Shown here piece by piece: positions 27,457 to 36,700 of a stretch of DNA of 64,000 nt. The translations under genes were made by a program, and so were the position numbers. The stretch's first letter is position 1. Every line of letters begins with the position of its first letter. Source of the stretch: Bacteroides bouchesdurhonensis. GTDB lineage: Bacteria > Bacteroidota > Bacteroidia > Bacteroidales > Bacteroidaceae. The notes under the pieces were generated by a model. That model was given only the letters and a program-made list of their open reading frames with translations. It did no database searches and had not been told where the DNA came from. The DNA lies in the NCBI RefSeq assembly GCF_900155865.1, contig NZ_LT707006.1, positions 1,199,626-1,263,625 of the forward strand. The letters are read 5' to 3'.

Positions 27457-28140
27457 ATGAGAACCTTAACTATCTTTTTTTTCTCTTTATTGACAATGCC
27501 GTTGATGCTGAATGCTCAAACGGTAGAAGATATGTTGTCTAAGGTATCGGCAGCTATCGAAGCAGATCAGCAGGGGCAGGCAGTTAGTTATTTTCGTCAA
27601 GCTATCAGATTGGGAATCAACCAATGCGAAATGTATTACTGGACAACTGTGGAAAAGAATAGTCCCATTTGTCCTAAGTTGGCGAATGAAATGGCGACAG
27701 CTTTTAAAAAGAACCGCAATTACGATAAAGCATATTTGTTTTATAAGGAATTGTTGCAGAAGAGTCCTGATAATGTCGATTATCTCGAGGCTTGTGCTGA
27801 GATGCAGGTTTGCCGGGGACAAGAAAAAGATGCTTTGCGTATTTATGAGCAATTACTGAAGATTGATTCTGATAATCTGGCTGCAAATATCTTTCTGGGT
27901 AATTATTACTTTTTGATGGGAGAACAGGAAAAGAAGAAAATGGAAAATGAATATAATAAGATTTCTTCTCCTACGAAGATGCAGTATGCGCGTTATCGGG
28001 ATAGATTGTTTCGGCTGTTCTCCACTGAATATGAGAAGGCGAGAGCCTCTTTGAAAAAAGTAGTTCAGAAATTTCCTTCTACAGAAGCTAAAAAGACATT
28101 GGATAAGATACTATCTATAGAAAAAGAGGTGAATCGTTGA
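27457..28140 (+). CDS. Secreted TPR-repeat protein
   Basis: 227 residues. N-terminal signal peptide ending near LNAQ (residues 1-20). From about 25 to 175 it shows tetratricopeptide helices: YFRQAIRLGINQCEMYYWTT, YDKAYLFYKELLQKSPDNVDYLEA and ALRIYEQLLKIDSDNLAANIF, each with the A/G-x3-Y pattern. The C-terminal part is Lys-rich. TPR proteins bind partner proteins; no partner is evident here. A -7-like TATCTTTG is at 27415-27422. A broken relative lies at 23619. Confidence 0.8.
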   Translation: MRTLTIFFFSLLTMPLMLNAQTVEDMLSKVSAAIEADQQGQAVSYFRQAIRLGINQCEMYYWTTVEKNSPICPKLANEMATAFKKNRNYDKAYLFYKELLQKSPDNVDYLEACAEMQVCRGQEKDALRIYEQLLKIDSDNLAANIFLGNYYFLMGEQEKKKMENEYNKISSPTKMQYARYRDRLFRLFSTEYEKARASLKKVVQKFPSTEAKKTLDKILSIEKEVNR

Positions 28141-28156
28141 TACGGTTCACCTTTTT
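28121..28156. terminator. Two-way terminator between convergent genes
   Basis: GAGGTGAA(T)CGT (28126-28137) pairs with ACG(G)TTCACCT (28142-28152), with A- and T-runs on both sides. The stop codon of the TPR gene lies in the loop. It also serves the minus-strand metalloprotease gene ending at 28164. Confidence 0.75.
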
Positions 28157-28163
28157 CTGTTAT

Positions 28164-29444
28164 TTATTTCACAATACGTATTGGTAAATCAAGCGGTCCA
28201 TCGCTTACAGCACGTGCACTTGTAGATTGTCCTATCTTGGGACCTGGTATTAATGGGCTATACATCAATACATGGCGGACACGCGAGAATTGGTCAGAAG
28301 TAAATTGATTCAAATAACTATATGAATAATCCATTATATTGCGCGAAGTGAATTTCTCTTCCGTATTGCAATTAACCCGCAAGGCGAGTATCGAGAAAGA
28401 GGAACCGTAATTCTCTCTTGCGTAATCATCATATTCAAACTTATTATAAGGAGGGGTATCTTCACAATAATCACTATCAATGCAAGCATTTACTGTCTCA
28501 CCGTTTCTTTCATTGAATACATGATGTAATCCTAAATAATGTCCAAGTTCGTGCGCAACAGTCGCATTAATATTTCCATCCATGGTATGATCGTTGATAT
28601 AAATACTGTTGATGGATACACAATACGGAAATTTCAAATTACTTTTTTTAAGAAAAGAGTTGTCTGTCTCGACAAGTCCTTTCAAAAAATTCTTTCCTTT
28701 AGTGGAAAACGGTAGGTTGGATATGCCTAAAATAATAGTATTGGATTTAGTCCGTTTGAAATTGTAAACCATTACATTTATATAAAGGTTAGGTTCCCAT
28801 AGATAATTTACATATCCTTTAGTTTCGTCTTCCATAAATTTTTCACAGTCTATGGGATAACTTTCCGGCCATTTAATATATTCCACGCCTGGAGTAGTCA
28901 TTTCATTCCCTTCGGGATCAATTGTTGCAAGTGTAAAAGTCAGATTCATATCTATACTTTTATTAGCATCTTTATAAAGTTTATTGACCTCTGTCAGTAT
29001 CTCGGAAAGAATGTTTGAATTGACATATTGCAAGGCATCTGCCTTGTCTTCATAAAAGACATGAAAGATAACCGGAAGCTTGTAGTGATACTCTTTTGCT
29101 GTACTGTTTAAAGCTTTTTGATTTATTTGAATCTTTTTACTAGCTTTACTACTCATAATTGTTACTGTAGCATCTCTGGAGCTACCGTCCAGATTGGCGA
29201 CAACTGATAGAACTAGTTCTCCGTCGTTATCTCCTTTTTCCTGAAAAGGGATACACCATTGCTGATCGCTACTTACTTTCCAAGCGGAATTACTTTCAAT
29301 ATTTATTCTTAATGTCTCACCGTTTCCATCCACATTTTTAAAAGTAGATTCGGAAAGTTTCAATGAACTGGAATCTGTATCAGAATCGGTACAATTAATA
29401 AATAAAAGTAATAGTGGTAAGAAGAAAATTAATTTTGTTTTCAT
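28164..29444 (-). CDS. Pappalysin-type (M43) zinc metalloprotease lipoprotein with BACON domain
   Basis: 426 residues. Lipobox FINC (Cys18) followed by TDSDTD, a surface-export signal. Residues 30-110 form a BACON-like beta domain (NIESNSAWKVSSDQQWC ... VTIMSSKASKKIQINQ). The protease domain contains HELGHYLGLHH (about residues 294-304), the HExxHxxGxxH zinc site of metzincins, then a Cys-rich loop (ACIDSDYCEDTPP) and NIMDYSYSYLNQFTSDQ with the Met-turn, as in M43B pappalysins. Likely secreted or surface protease. Transcribed alone; no inhibitor gene adjoins. Confidence 0.9.
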   Translation of the reverse strand: MKTKLIFFLPLLLLFINCTDSDTDSSSLKLSESTFKNVDGNGETLRINIESNSAWKVSSDQQWCIPFQEKGDNDGELVLSVVANLDGSSRDATVTIMSSKASKKIQINQKALNSTAKEYHYKLPVIFHVFYEDKADALQYVNSNILSEILTEVNKLYKDANKSIDMNLTFTLATIDPEGNEMTTPGVEYIKWPESYPIDCEKFMEDETKGYVNYLWEPNLYINVMVYNFKRTKSNTIILGISNLPFSTKGKNFLKGLVETDNSFLKKSNLKFPYCVSINSIYINDHTMDGNINATVAHELGHYLGLHHVFNERNGETVNACIDSDYCEDTPPYNKFEYDDYARENYGSSFSILALRVNCNTEEKFTSRNIMDYSYSYLNQFTSDQFSRVRHVLMYSPLIPGPKIGQSTSARAVSDGPLDLPIRIVK

Positions 29445-29504
29445 AAATCAGAGCTTTGTTAATATAACATTTTCCTCAAAGATAATGTTTTGTTTTATAA
29501 CTAG

Positions 29505-30266
29505 TTATCTTTCTAAGATATATTCTACTTCTTTAAACATATAATCTCGCTTTTTCAGTCCTTCATCTTCTAGTATTAATCTTCCTTCCGGTTCTACCTG
29601 AACAATACGTGCAAGAAATATTCCATTAGCATCTTTATACAGATGTAAACCGTTTTTTCTGAAAAGAGACTCTTTATAATGGTTGGCAATCAATTCAACC
29701 TGATTTTGTTGAAGTAGAGTATAATAATCTTGGATACGGATCATAATGTTTTTTAGTATTGTAAATATGTCGTATTCTTTCTGAGTGATCTGTAGTAATG
29801 ATACAGGATTGGGAGCCTGACTGAAAAATGTTTCCTGATTAATGTTGATACCGATTCCTGCAATGCTTTGATTAATCAGTTTTCCCATCAAATCATTTTC
29901 AATCAGCATACCGCATATTTTTTTCTCTTTCCAATAAATATCATTCGGCCATTTGATAGAGATATCCGTAGTATAAATATCCAATTCATCCTTAATTGCC
30001 AAAGATATAATTTGAGAAATTAGAAACTGCCGACGTGCTTCCAGAAACTTCGGGAAAAGGACAAAACTGAATAGAAGATTCTTACCGATCTGTGATTCCC
30101 AGGAATTGCCACGCTGCCCTCTTCCGGCTGTTTGAAAGTCGGTAATGACTGTAGTCAGTTCTTCTACTGGCTGTTGGATGCAAAGGGCTTGCAGATAGCT
30201 GTTTGTAGAACTAGTTTCGTTCAAATGAACGAAGCGGAAAGGAAATTTATCAGAGGAGAGCATCAT
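29505..30266 (-). CDS. birA: Biotin-[acetyl-CoA carboxylase] ligase
   Basis: 253 residues from the ATG at 30266; the frame is open to 30323, but that would overlap the preceding YjbR gene by 74 bp. The enzyme attaches biotin to carboxylase carrier proteins via biotinyl-AMP. Motifs: GRGQRGNSWES near residue 53, IKWPNDIYWKEKKICGML near 105, and AGIGININQETF near 145. It lacks the N-terminal DNA-binding domain of E. coli BirA, so it is a ligase only. The start overlaps the previous gene by 17 bp, which suggests coupled translation. Confidence 0.92.
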   Translation of the reverse strand: MMLSSDKFPFRFVHLNETSSTNSYLQALCIQQPVEELTTVITDFQTAGRGQRGNSWESQIGKNLLFSFVLFPKFLEARRQFLISQIISLAIKDELDIYTTDISIKWPNDIYWKEKKICGMLIENDLMGKLINQSIAGIGININQETFFSQAPNPVSLLQITQKEYDIFTILKNIMIRIQDYYTLLQQNQVELIANHYKESLFRKNGLHLYKDANGIFLARIVQVEPEGRLILEDEGLKKRDYMFKEVEYILER

Positions 30267-30606
30267 ATTCGGCACGTAGCTTTTTAGTAAACTTCTTGAT
30301 AACTTCTTCGTAGGAATGATCAACCAATTCTTTCATTAATTTATCATCCACATCACTGTTAAAACGGACACTATTCCAGTATTTCTTATTAAAATGATAG
30401 GCTCCTTCAATCCCGGAATAACGCTCACGTAGTTCGATAGCTCGCTCCGGATTACATTTTAATGAAATTGTTTTTGCTTCTTCCAAATCAATAAGAGCAA
30501 ACATTTTATTCATCACCTTCATGACGAGTGATACATCATCAAAAGGAAAAGACTCAGTTACTCCTTTTTTACTTAAGCAATATTCTCTAATTATTTCTAC
30601 ATTCAT
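30250..30606 (-). CDS. MmcQ/YjbR family protein
   Basis: 118 residues, the family's usual length. Pattern MNVEIIREYCLSKKGVTESFPF, cited here by its key residues: FPFD near 20, SLKCNPERAIELRERY near 48, and GAYHFNKKYWNSVRF near 67 with W-N-S-V as the hallmark. YjbR has a double-wing CyaY-like fold and has been annotated DNA-binding; its true role is unclear. Same operon as birA and yraN (12 bp after the yraN stop). Confidence 0.9.
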   Translation of the reverse strand: MNVEIIREYCLSKKGVTESFPFDDVSLVMKVMNKMFALIDLEEAKTISLKCNPERAIELRERYSGIEGAYHFNKKYWNSVRFNSDVDDKLMKELVDHSYEEVIKKFTKKLRAEYDALL

Positions 30607-30618
30607 ACATATACTTTA

Positions 30619-30984
30619 TTAAAACAGAGGAGGATAAAATGCCTCCTTTATATGTTCTATCTTAAAATCTATTTTGTTACCTACTACCGTAATGATATCG
30701 AAACGTACGGAAGCATCAATCTGAAATAATTTTATATAAGTATCGGCAGCGCGTACAGTTCGTTTTATTTTGGGTAGATCAACAGCATCTTCCGGCATGG
30801 TAAATTGTGTGTTGCTACGAGTCTTGACTTCTACGATCACTAACTCATTCTCTTTTGCGGCAACAATATCAAGTTCGAGATGTCCTTTTCTCCAATTCCG
30901 ATGCCGGATGACGTAACCGTTATCCTCAAGATAAGCAACTGCGGCATTTTCACCAGCCTTCCCTAATTCATTATGTTCAGCCAT
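30619..30984 (-). CDS. YraN family (UPF0102) nuclease-like protein
   Basis: 121 residues from MAEHNELGKAGE at 30984, preferred over a Met four codons earlier because the family begins that way. Motifs GENAAVAYLEDNGYVI, HRNWRKGHLELDIVA and VIVEVKTRSN give the E...D...ExK active-site pattern of Holliday-junction-resolvase-like endonucleases. Function in the cell is unproven. First gene of the yraN-yjbR-birA operon. Confidence 0.92.
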   Translation of the reverse strand: MAEHNELGKAGENAAVAYLEDNGYVIRHRNWRKGHLELDIVAAKENELVIVEVKTRSNTQFTMPEDAVDLPKIKRTVRAADTYIKLFQIDASVRFDIITVVGNKIDFKIEHIKEAFYPPLF

Positions 30985-31051
30985 CTTTTTTCGCAAATTT
31001 ACTGCTTTTATTCTTTGTTTTTACAGAAGTAAAAGTAAATTTGCAGGTGAT

Positions 31052-31285
31052 ATGAGAAAAAGAAGTAAAAAGTGCTTGAAGATGCACGTCGAGAGTGTTA
31101 AACGGGAGCGACGTATGAGCATTTTGTTAAGCGAAGATGAACAGCAGATTGTTGATCGTTATCTGGAGAAATATAAGATAACGAACAAATCGCGCTGGCT
31201 TCGCGAAACGATTCTCATGTTTATTCATAAAAATATGGAAGAAGATTATCCTACACTTTTCGGAGAACACGATATGAGACGTTGA
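31052..31285 (+). CDS. Small basic protein, possible ribbon-helix-helix
   Basis: 77 residues; not confidently recognised. The N-terminus is very basic (MRKRSKKCLKMHVESVKRER), followed by RRMSILLSEDEQQIVDRYL and ITNKSRWLRETILMFI, a strand-helix-helix pattern reminiscent of RHH or relaxosome accessory proteins. It ends 4 bp before tadA and is probably co-transcribed with it. The position beside a tRNA-editing gene says little about its role. Confidence 0.7.
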   Translation: MRKRSKKCLKMHVESVKRERRMSILLSEDEQQIVDRYLEKYKITNKSRWLRETILMFIHKNMEEDYPTLFGEHDMRR

Positions 31286-31289
31286 TATT

Positions 31290-31727
31290 ATGCTGGACGA
31301 TACCTATTTCATGAAACAAGCTTTGGTAGAGGCACGTAAAGCCGGTGAACGGGGAGAAGTTCCTATTGGTGCTGTAGTGGTTTGCAAAGGGCGAATTATT
31401 GCACGTGCACATAATCTTACGGAAACTTTGAATGATGTAACTGCTCATGCTGAAATGCAGGCGATTACAGCTGCTGCGAATGTATTGGGAGGCAAATATC
31501 TGAATGAATGTACCTTGTATGTTACTGTAGAGCCTTGTGTGATGTGTGCTGGAGCTATTGCCTGGGCACAGACTGCTAAACTTGTTTTCGGTGCTGAAGA
31601 TGAAAAACGGGGTTATCAGAAATACGCTGCTCAAGCGTTGCACCCCAAAACGGTTGTCGTGAAGGGGGTATTGGCGGATGAATGTGCAGGATTAATGAAA
31701 GACTTCTTTTTATCTAAACGAAAATGA
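31290..31727 (+). CDS. tadA: tRNA-specific adenosine deaminase
   Basis: 145 residues. It converts adenosine to inosine at the wobble base of tRNA-Arg(ACG). Zinc deaminase motifs: DVTAHAEMQAI (His and catalytic Glu, near residue 52) and EPCVMCAGAI (two Cys ligands, near 82). N-terminal YFMKQALVEARKAGERGEVPIGAVVV is typical for TadA. Follows the small basic gene by 4 bp; ends in a strong two-way terminator with the convergent DUF4834 gene. Confidence 0.95.
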   Translation: MLDDTYFMKQALVEARKAGERGEVPIGAVVVCKGRIIARAHNLTETLNDVTAHAEMQAITAAANVLGGKYLNECTLYVTVEPCVMCAGAIAWAQTAKLVFGAEDEKRGYQKYAAQALHPKTVVVKGVLADECAGLMKDFFLSKRK

Positions 31728-31741
31728 AAGAAATAATATAG

Positions 31742-31793
31742 TCGAAGAAATAAAAGAGGATAAGTAACTATTTATCCTCTTTTATTTCTTCGA
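31742..31793. terminator. 22-bp perfect hairpin, two-way terminator overlapping a coding end
   Basis: The arms 31742-31763 and 31772-31793 are perfect inverted repeats with an 8-base loop. The right arm is also the coding sequence for the last residues (FEEIKED) of the DUF4834 protein on the minus strand. The hairpin separates tadA (+) from DUF4834 (-). Confidence 0.85.
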
Positions 31794-32073
31794 AATCCAC
31801 ATATTCTCCTTCATCTTTCGAGAATATTTTCTTATGTTTACGAGACCTGTTATTTTCTGAGACGACTTCTTCTGTATTATCAGATGAATTATTTGTGGTA
31901 GAATTATAACTGGAACGTTGTTGCTGACTACTATTGCTATATCCGGTTTGTCTTGGTCGAGAAGAAGAGCTTCGTCCAAATCCGAAAATAGCTCTTAAAA
32001 TGGCTCCAACAATTGAGAGACCGAATAAGATAATAACACCTAAAAATATAAAGAAGAATAAAATTATATACAT
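31768..32073 (-). CDS. DUF4834 family membrane protein
   Basis: 101 residues. One N-terminal hydrophobic helix (IILFFFIFLGVIILFGLSIVGAIL, residues 3-27), then FGFGRSS, a long Ser/Asn/Gln-rich low-complexity stretch, and a charged end KIFSKDEGEYVDFEEIKEDK. This layout is that of DUF4834, a small family of Bacteroidetes of unknown function. It follows pssA on the same strand (66 bp) and probably belongs to the psd-pssA transcript. Confidence 0.85.
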   Translation of the reverse strand: MYIILFFFIFLGVIILFGLSIVGAILRAIFGFGRSSSSRPRQTGYSNSSQQQRSSYNSTTNNSSDNTEEVVSENNRSRKHKKIFSKDEGEYVDFEEIKEDK

Positions 32074-32138
32074 TGGGCTATGATTTTAATATTGTACTTG
32101 CAAAAACTAATAGTACAACAAACGTGCCAAGAGATTGT

Positions 32139-32846
32139 TTATTTACTTTCTCTTGTAAAAAGTGAAAGAAGAATGTACCAGACGATGATTGCAGCAAAAC
32201 CACTTATACCTAGGAAAATGAGGAATGGAATACATACAATCAGGAAAATGAAACTTATTTTATTGCTGCTCCATGATAGATTTTTGAATTTCAAAGAGAA
32301 CATCGGAATTTCTGACACAAGTAACCATGAAAACAGACAAACCAGAATCAGCAGATAGACAGGATGGCAGTTATCTGAAACTAACCAATCATGTGTTCCT
32401 ACGACCAGAGAACCCCAGAACAAAGCATTTGCTGGGACAGGCAGGCCAACAAAAGAACTGGTTTGACGTGTGTCGTTATTGAATTTAGCTAAACGCAATG
32501 CTGAAAAAACAGAAATCAGGAAAGCGGTATACGGCAGATAAGCTGCTATAAAACTGATATTTGCCGGATAGTACATCTCTTTAAATAAAGAGAAAACAAT
32601 CATTGAAGGAGCCACACCGAAACTAATGTCGTCGGCCAAAGAATCCAAGTCTTTTCCAATTACAGAATGAGCATTTAAAGTACGCGCCAGCAAACCGTCA
32701 AAAAAATCAAAAATAGCACTTAAAATGATGAAAAACAATGCCATCTCATATTGGGCTTCGAAAGCCATGATACAAGCGATACAGCCGGAGAAAAGGTTTA
32801 GGCAGGTTACTGTATTAGGTATGTTGTTCTTAATAACATTTGTCAT
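32139..32846 (-). CDS. pssA: CDP-diacylglycerol-serine O-phosphatidyltransferase
   Basis: 235 residues from the ATG at 32846, 10 bp after the psd stop; an ATG at 32873 (244 residues) would overlap psd by 17 bp and is the alternative. It makes phosphatidylserine from CDP-diacylglycerol and serine in the inner membrane. The CDP-alcohol phosphotransferase signature DGLLAR followed by SVIGKDLDSLADDISFG (D-G-x2-A-R-x8-G-x3-D-x3-D) lies near residues 50-72; at least six membrane segments follow. Next to psd, giving a full phosphatidylethanolamine pathway. Confidence 0.93.
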   Translation of the reverse strand: MTNVIKNNIPNTVTCLNLFSGCIACIMAFEAQYEMALFFIILSAIFDFFDGLLARTLNAHSVIGKDLDSLADDISFGVAPSMIVFSLFKEMYYPANISFIAAYLPYTAFLISVFSALRLAKFNNDTRQTSSFVGLPVPANALFWGSLVVGTHDWLVSDNCHPVYLLILVCLFSWLLVSEIPMFSLKFKNLSWSSNKISFIFLIVCIPFLIFLGISGFAAIIVWYILLSLFTRESK

Positions 32847-32856
32847 TGTGACCGGA

Positions 32857-33543
32857 TTATTTAAGTTTGGCAATAACCGTTTGGTTACCCGTTGTTAATT
32901 GCCCCATACTGACACAGACTTTTGTGCCGATAGGGAGATATACATCTACACGTGAGCCGAATTTGATAAATCCCATGTGTTCGTCAATGTAGCATTCTTC
33001 ACCTACTTCCGCATAGGTAACGATACGACGTGCTACAGCTCCTGCAATTTGGCGGGTCAGCACTTCCACTCCTTCAGGGGTTTCGATGACAACTGTAGAG
33101 CGTTCATTCTCAGTGCTGGCTTTTGGTAACCAAGCTTTCATAAAGTTACCGTTGTGATGTGCTACCTTTTTGATGGTGCCATCTACGGGATACCAGTTTG
33201 CATGTACATTTACGATACTCATAAAAATGGAGATCATCAATCGACGATCATGAAAATATTCGTTTTCCTCTACTTCCTCAATAACTACTATTTTGCCGTC
33301 GGCAGGGGCAACTACAATATTTTCCGTATCCTGCCCGAAAAGACGGATGGGGCAACGGAAGAAATTAACCATCAGCAGGTAAACTGCAATACTGGCTACT
33401 GTCATTACGTAAAAAGGTATCTTGCAATCAATTCCCCAGTAAAGAGCCGCATTGATTAATAGCAATAGCAAGAAGCTGGCCCATAATATATGTGTTCCTT
33501 CGCGGTGAATACGTATCTTTTTTAATTTCTTTAGTCGGCCCAT
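32857..33543 (-). CDS. psd: Phosphatidylserine decarboxylase, short type
   Basis: 228 residues. Converts phosphatidylserine to phosphatidylethanolamine. Two N-terminal membrane segments ([20 protein letters not shown] and the following helix), then [30 protein letters not shown], here cited by [16 protein letters not shown] is the conserved His region. The self-cleavage site is the Gly-Ser of [14 protein letters not shown] near residue 197, which forms the pyruvoyl group on Ser. Operon with pssA. Confidence 0.94.
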   Translation of the reverse strand: MGRLKKLKKIRIHREGTHILWASFLLLLLINAALYWGIDCKIPFYVMTVASIAVYLLMVNFFRCPIRLFGQDTENIVVAPADGKIVVIEEVEENEYFHDRRLMISIFMSIVNVHANWYPVDGTIKKVAHHNGNFMKAWLPKASTENERSTVVIETPEGVEVLTRQIAGAVARRIVTYAEVGEECYIDEHMGFIKFGSRVDVYLPIGTKVCVSMGQLTTGNQTVIAKLK

Positions 33544-33568
33544 GAATACTGTTTAATGATATTGTGTG

Positions 33569-33600
33569 CAAAAATATACTTAATTTAAAAAATCAGCAAG
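33569..33600 (-). promoter_or_regulatory. Bacteroides promoter for psd-pssA-DUF4834
   Basis: On the minus strand CTTG (33597-33600), 20 bp, TATTTTTG (33569-33576): good match to the Bacteroides consensus, 25 bp before the psd start. A divergent TATTTTTG at 33644-33651 probably serves dnaE. Confidence 0.65.
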
Positions 33601-33704
33601 TAAATGAGCATAGAAATGCAAGTGTTGATAACTTTTTGAGGATTATTTTTGTTTATAACGAGGGAGGTAGTAATTTTATGCCTTCAATTTAACGACTTAT
33701 CATT

Positions 33705-36700
33705 ATGCAGGATTTCGTTCATTTACACGTCCATACGCAATATTCTCTTTTGGATGGTCAAGCTAGCGTAGCTCGCCTAGTTGATAAAGCCATGCAAAAT
33801 GGAATGAAAGGTATTGCCGTGACTGATCATGGAAATATGTTCGGTATTAAGGAATTTACGAACTACGTCAATAAGAAAAATAGTGGTCCGAAAGGGGAAA
33901 TCAAGGACCTGAAAAAGAAAATTACAGGAATTGAAGCAGGTACGGTAGAGTGCGAGGACAAAGAGGCGGAGATTGCTGTTTGTAAAGCTAAAATAGTAGA
34001 GGCGGAGAATAAGATTTTCAAACCGATAATCGGCTGTGAGATGTATGTAGCACGCCGTACAATGGAACTGAAAGAGGGTAAATCTGATCAAAGTGGTTAT
34101 CACTTGATTGTGTTGGCCAAGAATGAGAAAGGCTATCATAACCTTATTAAATTAGTATCGCACGCGTGGACACGTGGATACTATATGCGTCCACGTACCG
34201 ACCGTAGTGAATTGGAAAAATATCACGAAGGGTTGATTGTATGCTCGGCTTGTCTGGGTGGAGAGATACCCAAACGGATTACTAATGATCAGTTTGCTGA
34301 AGCAGAAGAAGCAATCCAATGGTATAAGAATCTGTTTGGCGATGATTTTTATCTGGAGATGCAGCGCCATCAGGCAACGGTTCCTCGTGCTAATCACGAA
34401 TGTTACCCCTTACAGGTAAAAGTAAACAAGTATTTGCAGGAATATGCCCAAAAGTTCAACATTAAGTTGATATGTACTAATGACGTACATTTCGTAGATG
34501 AAGAAAATGCTGAAGCACATGACCGATTGATCTGTTTGAGTACAGGTAAGGATTTGGATGATCCGTCCCGTATGTTATATACCAAACAGGAGTGGATGAA
34601 AACCCGTGAGGAAATGAATGAACTTTTTGCGGATGTACCCGAAGCCTTAAGTAATACGCTGGAGATTTTGGACAAAGTAGAGATGTATTCTATTGACCAT
34701 GCTCCTATTATGCCTACTTTTGCCATTCCCGAAGATTTTGGAACGGAAGAGGAATATCGGAAGAGATTTACGGAAAAAGATCTTTTTGATGAATTTACTC
34801 AGGATGAACATGGGAATGTAGTCTTGAGCGAGGAGGATGCGGTAGCAAAAATCAAGCGTCTAGGAGGATATGATAAATTGTATCGTATTAAATTGGAAGG
34901 CGATTATCTGGCCAAGTTGGCTTTTGACGGAGCCAAAAAAATATATGGTGAACCTCTATCGGATGAAGTCAAAGAGCGTATGAACTTTGAGTTGTATATT
35001 ATGAAGACGATGGGTTTCCCGGGGTACTTTTTGATTGTGCAGGACTTTATCAATGCTGCCCGTAAGGAATTGGGGGTATCGGTAGGACCAGGACGTGGTT
35101 CGGCTGCCGGTTCGGCTGTTGCATACTGTCTGGGGATTACAAAAATTGACCCTATCCAGTATGATTTGCTGTTTGAGCGTTTTTTGAATCCGGACCGTAT
35201 CTCATTGCCTGATATTGATGTCGATTTCGATGATGATGGTCGTGGTGAGGTGCTTCGTTGGGTGACTAATAAGTATGGTCAGGAGAAAGTAGCTCATATT
35301 ATTACTTATGGTACGATGGCAACCAAGCTGGCAATCAAAGATGTTGCTCGTGTACAGAAGTTGCCTCTTTCCGAATCAGATCGTTTGGCAAAGCTCGTCC
35401 CGGATAAAATTCCCGATAAGAAACTGAATCTACGGAATGCTATTGAATATGTTCCGGAATTACAGGCTGCTGAAGCGTCTTCTGATCCTTTGGTACGGGA
35501 TACGATTAAGTATGCTAAAATGCTCGAAGGAAACGTGCGTGGTACAGGTGTACATGCCTGTGGTACAATTATTTGTCGTGATGATATCACCGACTGGGTA
35601 CCTGTGAGTACAGCGGACGATAAGGAAACGGGAGAGAAGATGCTGGTTACTCAATATGAAGGTTCAGTCATTGAGGATACGGGATTGATTAAGATGGACT
35701 TTCTCGGATTGAAGACTCTCTCTATTATAAAGGAGGCAGTCGAAAACATCCGTTTGAGTCGTAACTTGGAGATTGATGTTGACCAGATAGATATTACAGA
35801 TCCTGCTACTTACAAGCTATATAGTGACGGACGTACCATTGGTACTTTCCAGTTTGAATCTGCCGGTATGCAGAAATACCTACGTGAGTTACAGCCTTCT
35901 ACTTTTGAGGACTTGATTGCCATGAATGCTCTCTATCGTCCCGGACCGATGGATTATATTCCTGATTTTATTGACCGTAAACATGGTCGTAAGCCGATAG
36001 AATATGATATTCCGGTGATGGAGAAGTACTTGAAAGATACGTATGGTATTACTGTTTATCAAGAACAGGTGATGCTTTTGTCACGTCTGTTGGCTGACTT
36101 CACTCGTGGTGAATCGGATGCACTTCGTAAAGCGATGGGTAAGAAGCTGCGTGATAAACTGGATCACATGAAACCAAAGTTTATCGAAGGTGGTCGAAAG
36201 AACGGTCACGATCCGAAAGTACTTGAGAAAATCTGGACTGACTGGGAAAAATTTGCTTCTTACGCTTTCAATAAATCACATGCTACTTGTTATTCTTGGG
36301 TTGCTTATCAGACTGCTTATCTGAAGGCAAACTTCCCACCGGAATATATGGCGGCTGTGATGAGCCGAAGTTTGTCGAATATTACCGATATCACTAAGTT
36401 GATGGATGAATGTAAGGCAATGGGGATTCAGACACTGGGACCGGATGTGAATGAGAGTAACCTTAAGTTTACGGTAAACCATGATGGTAATATCCGTTTC
36501 GGATTGGGAGCAGTGAAAGGAGTGGGTGAAGCGGCTGTGCACAGTATAATGGAGGAACGCGAGAAGAACGGACCTTTTACAGGTATCTTTGATTTTGTGC
36601 AACGTGTCAATCTGAATGCTTGTAATAAGAAAAATATGGAATGCCTGGCACTTGCCGGAGGTTTTGACAGTTTCCCGGAGTTAAAACGTGAACAGTATTT

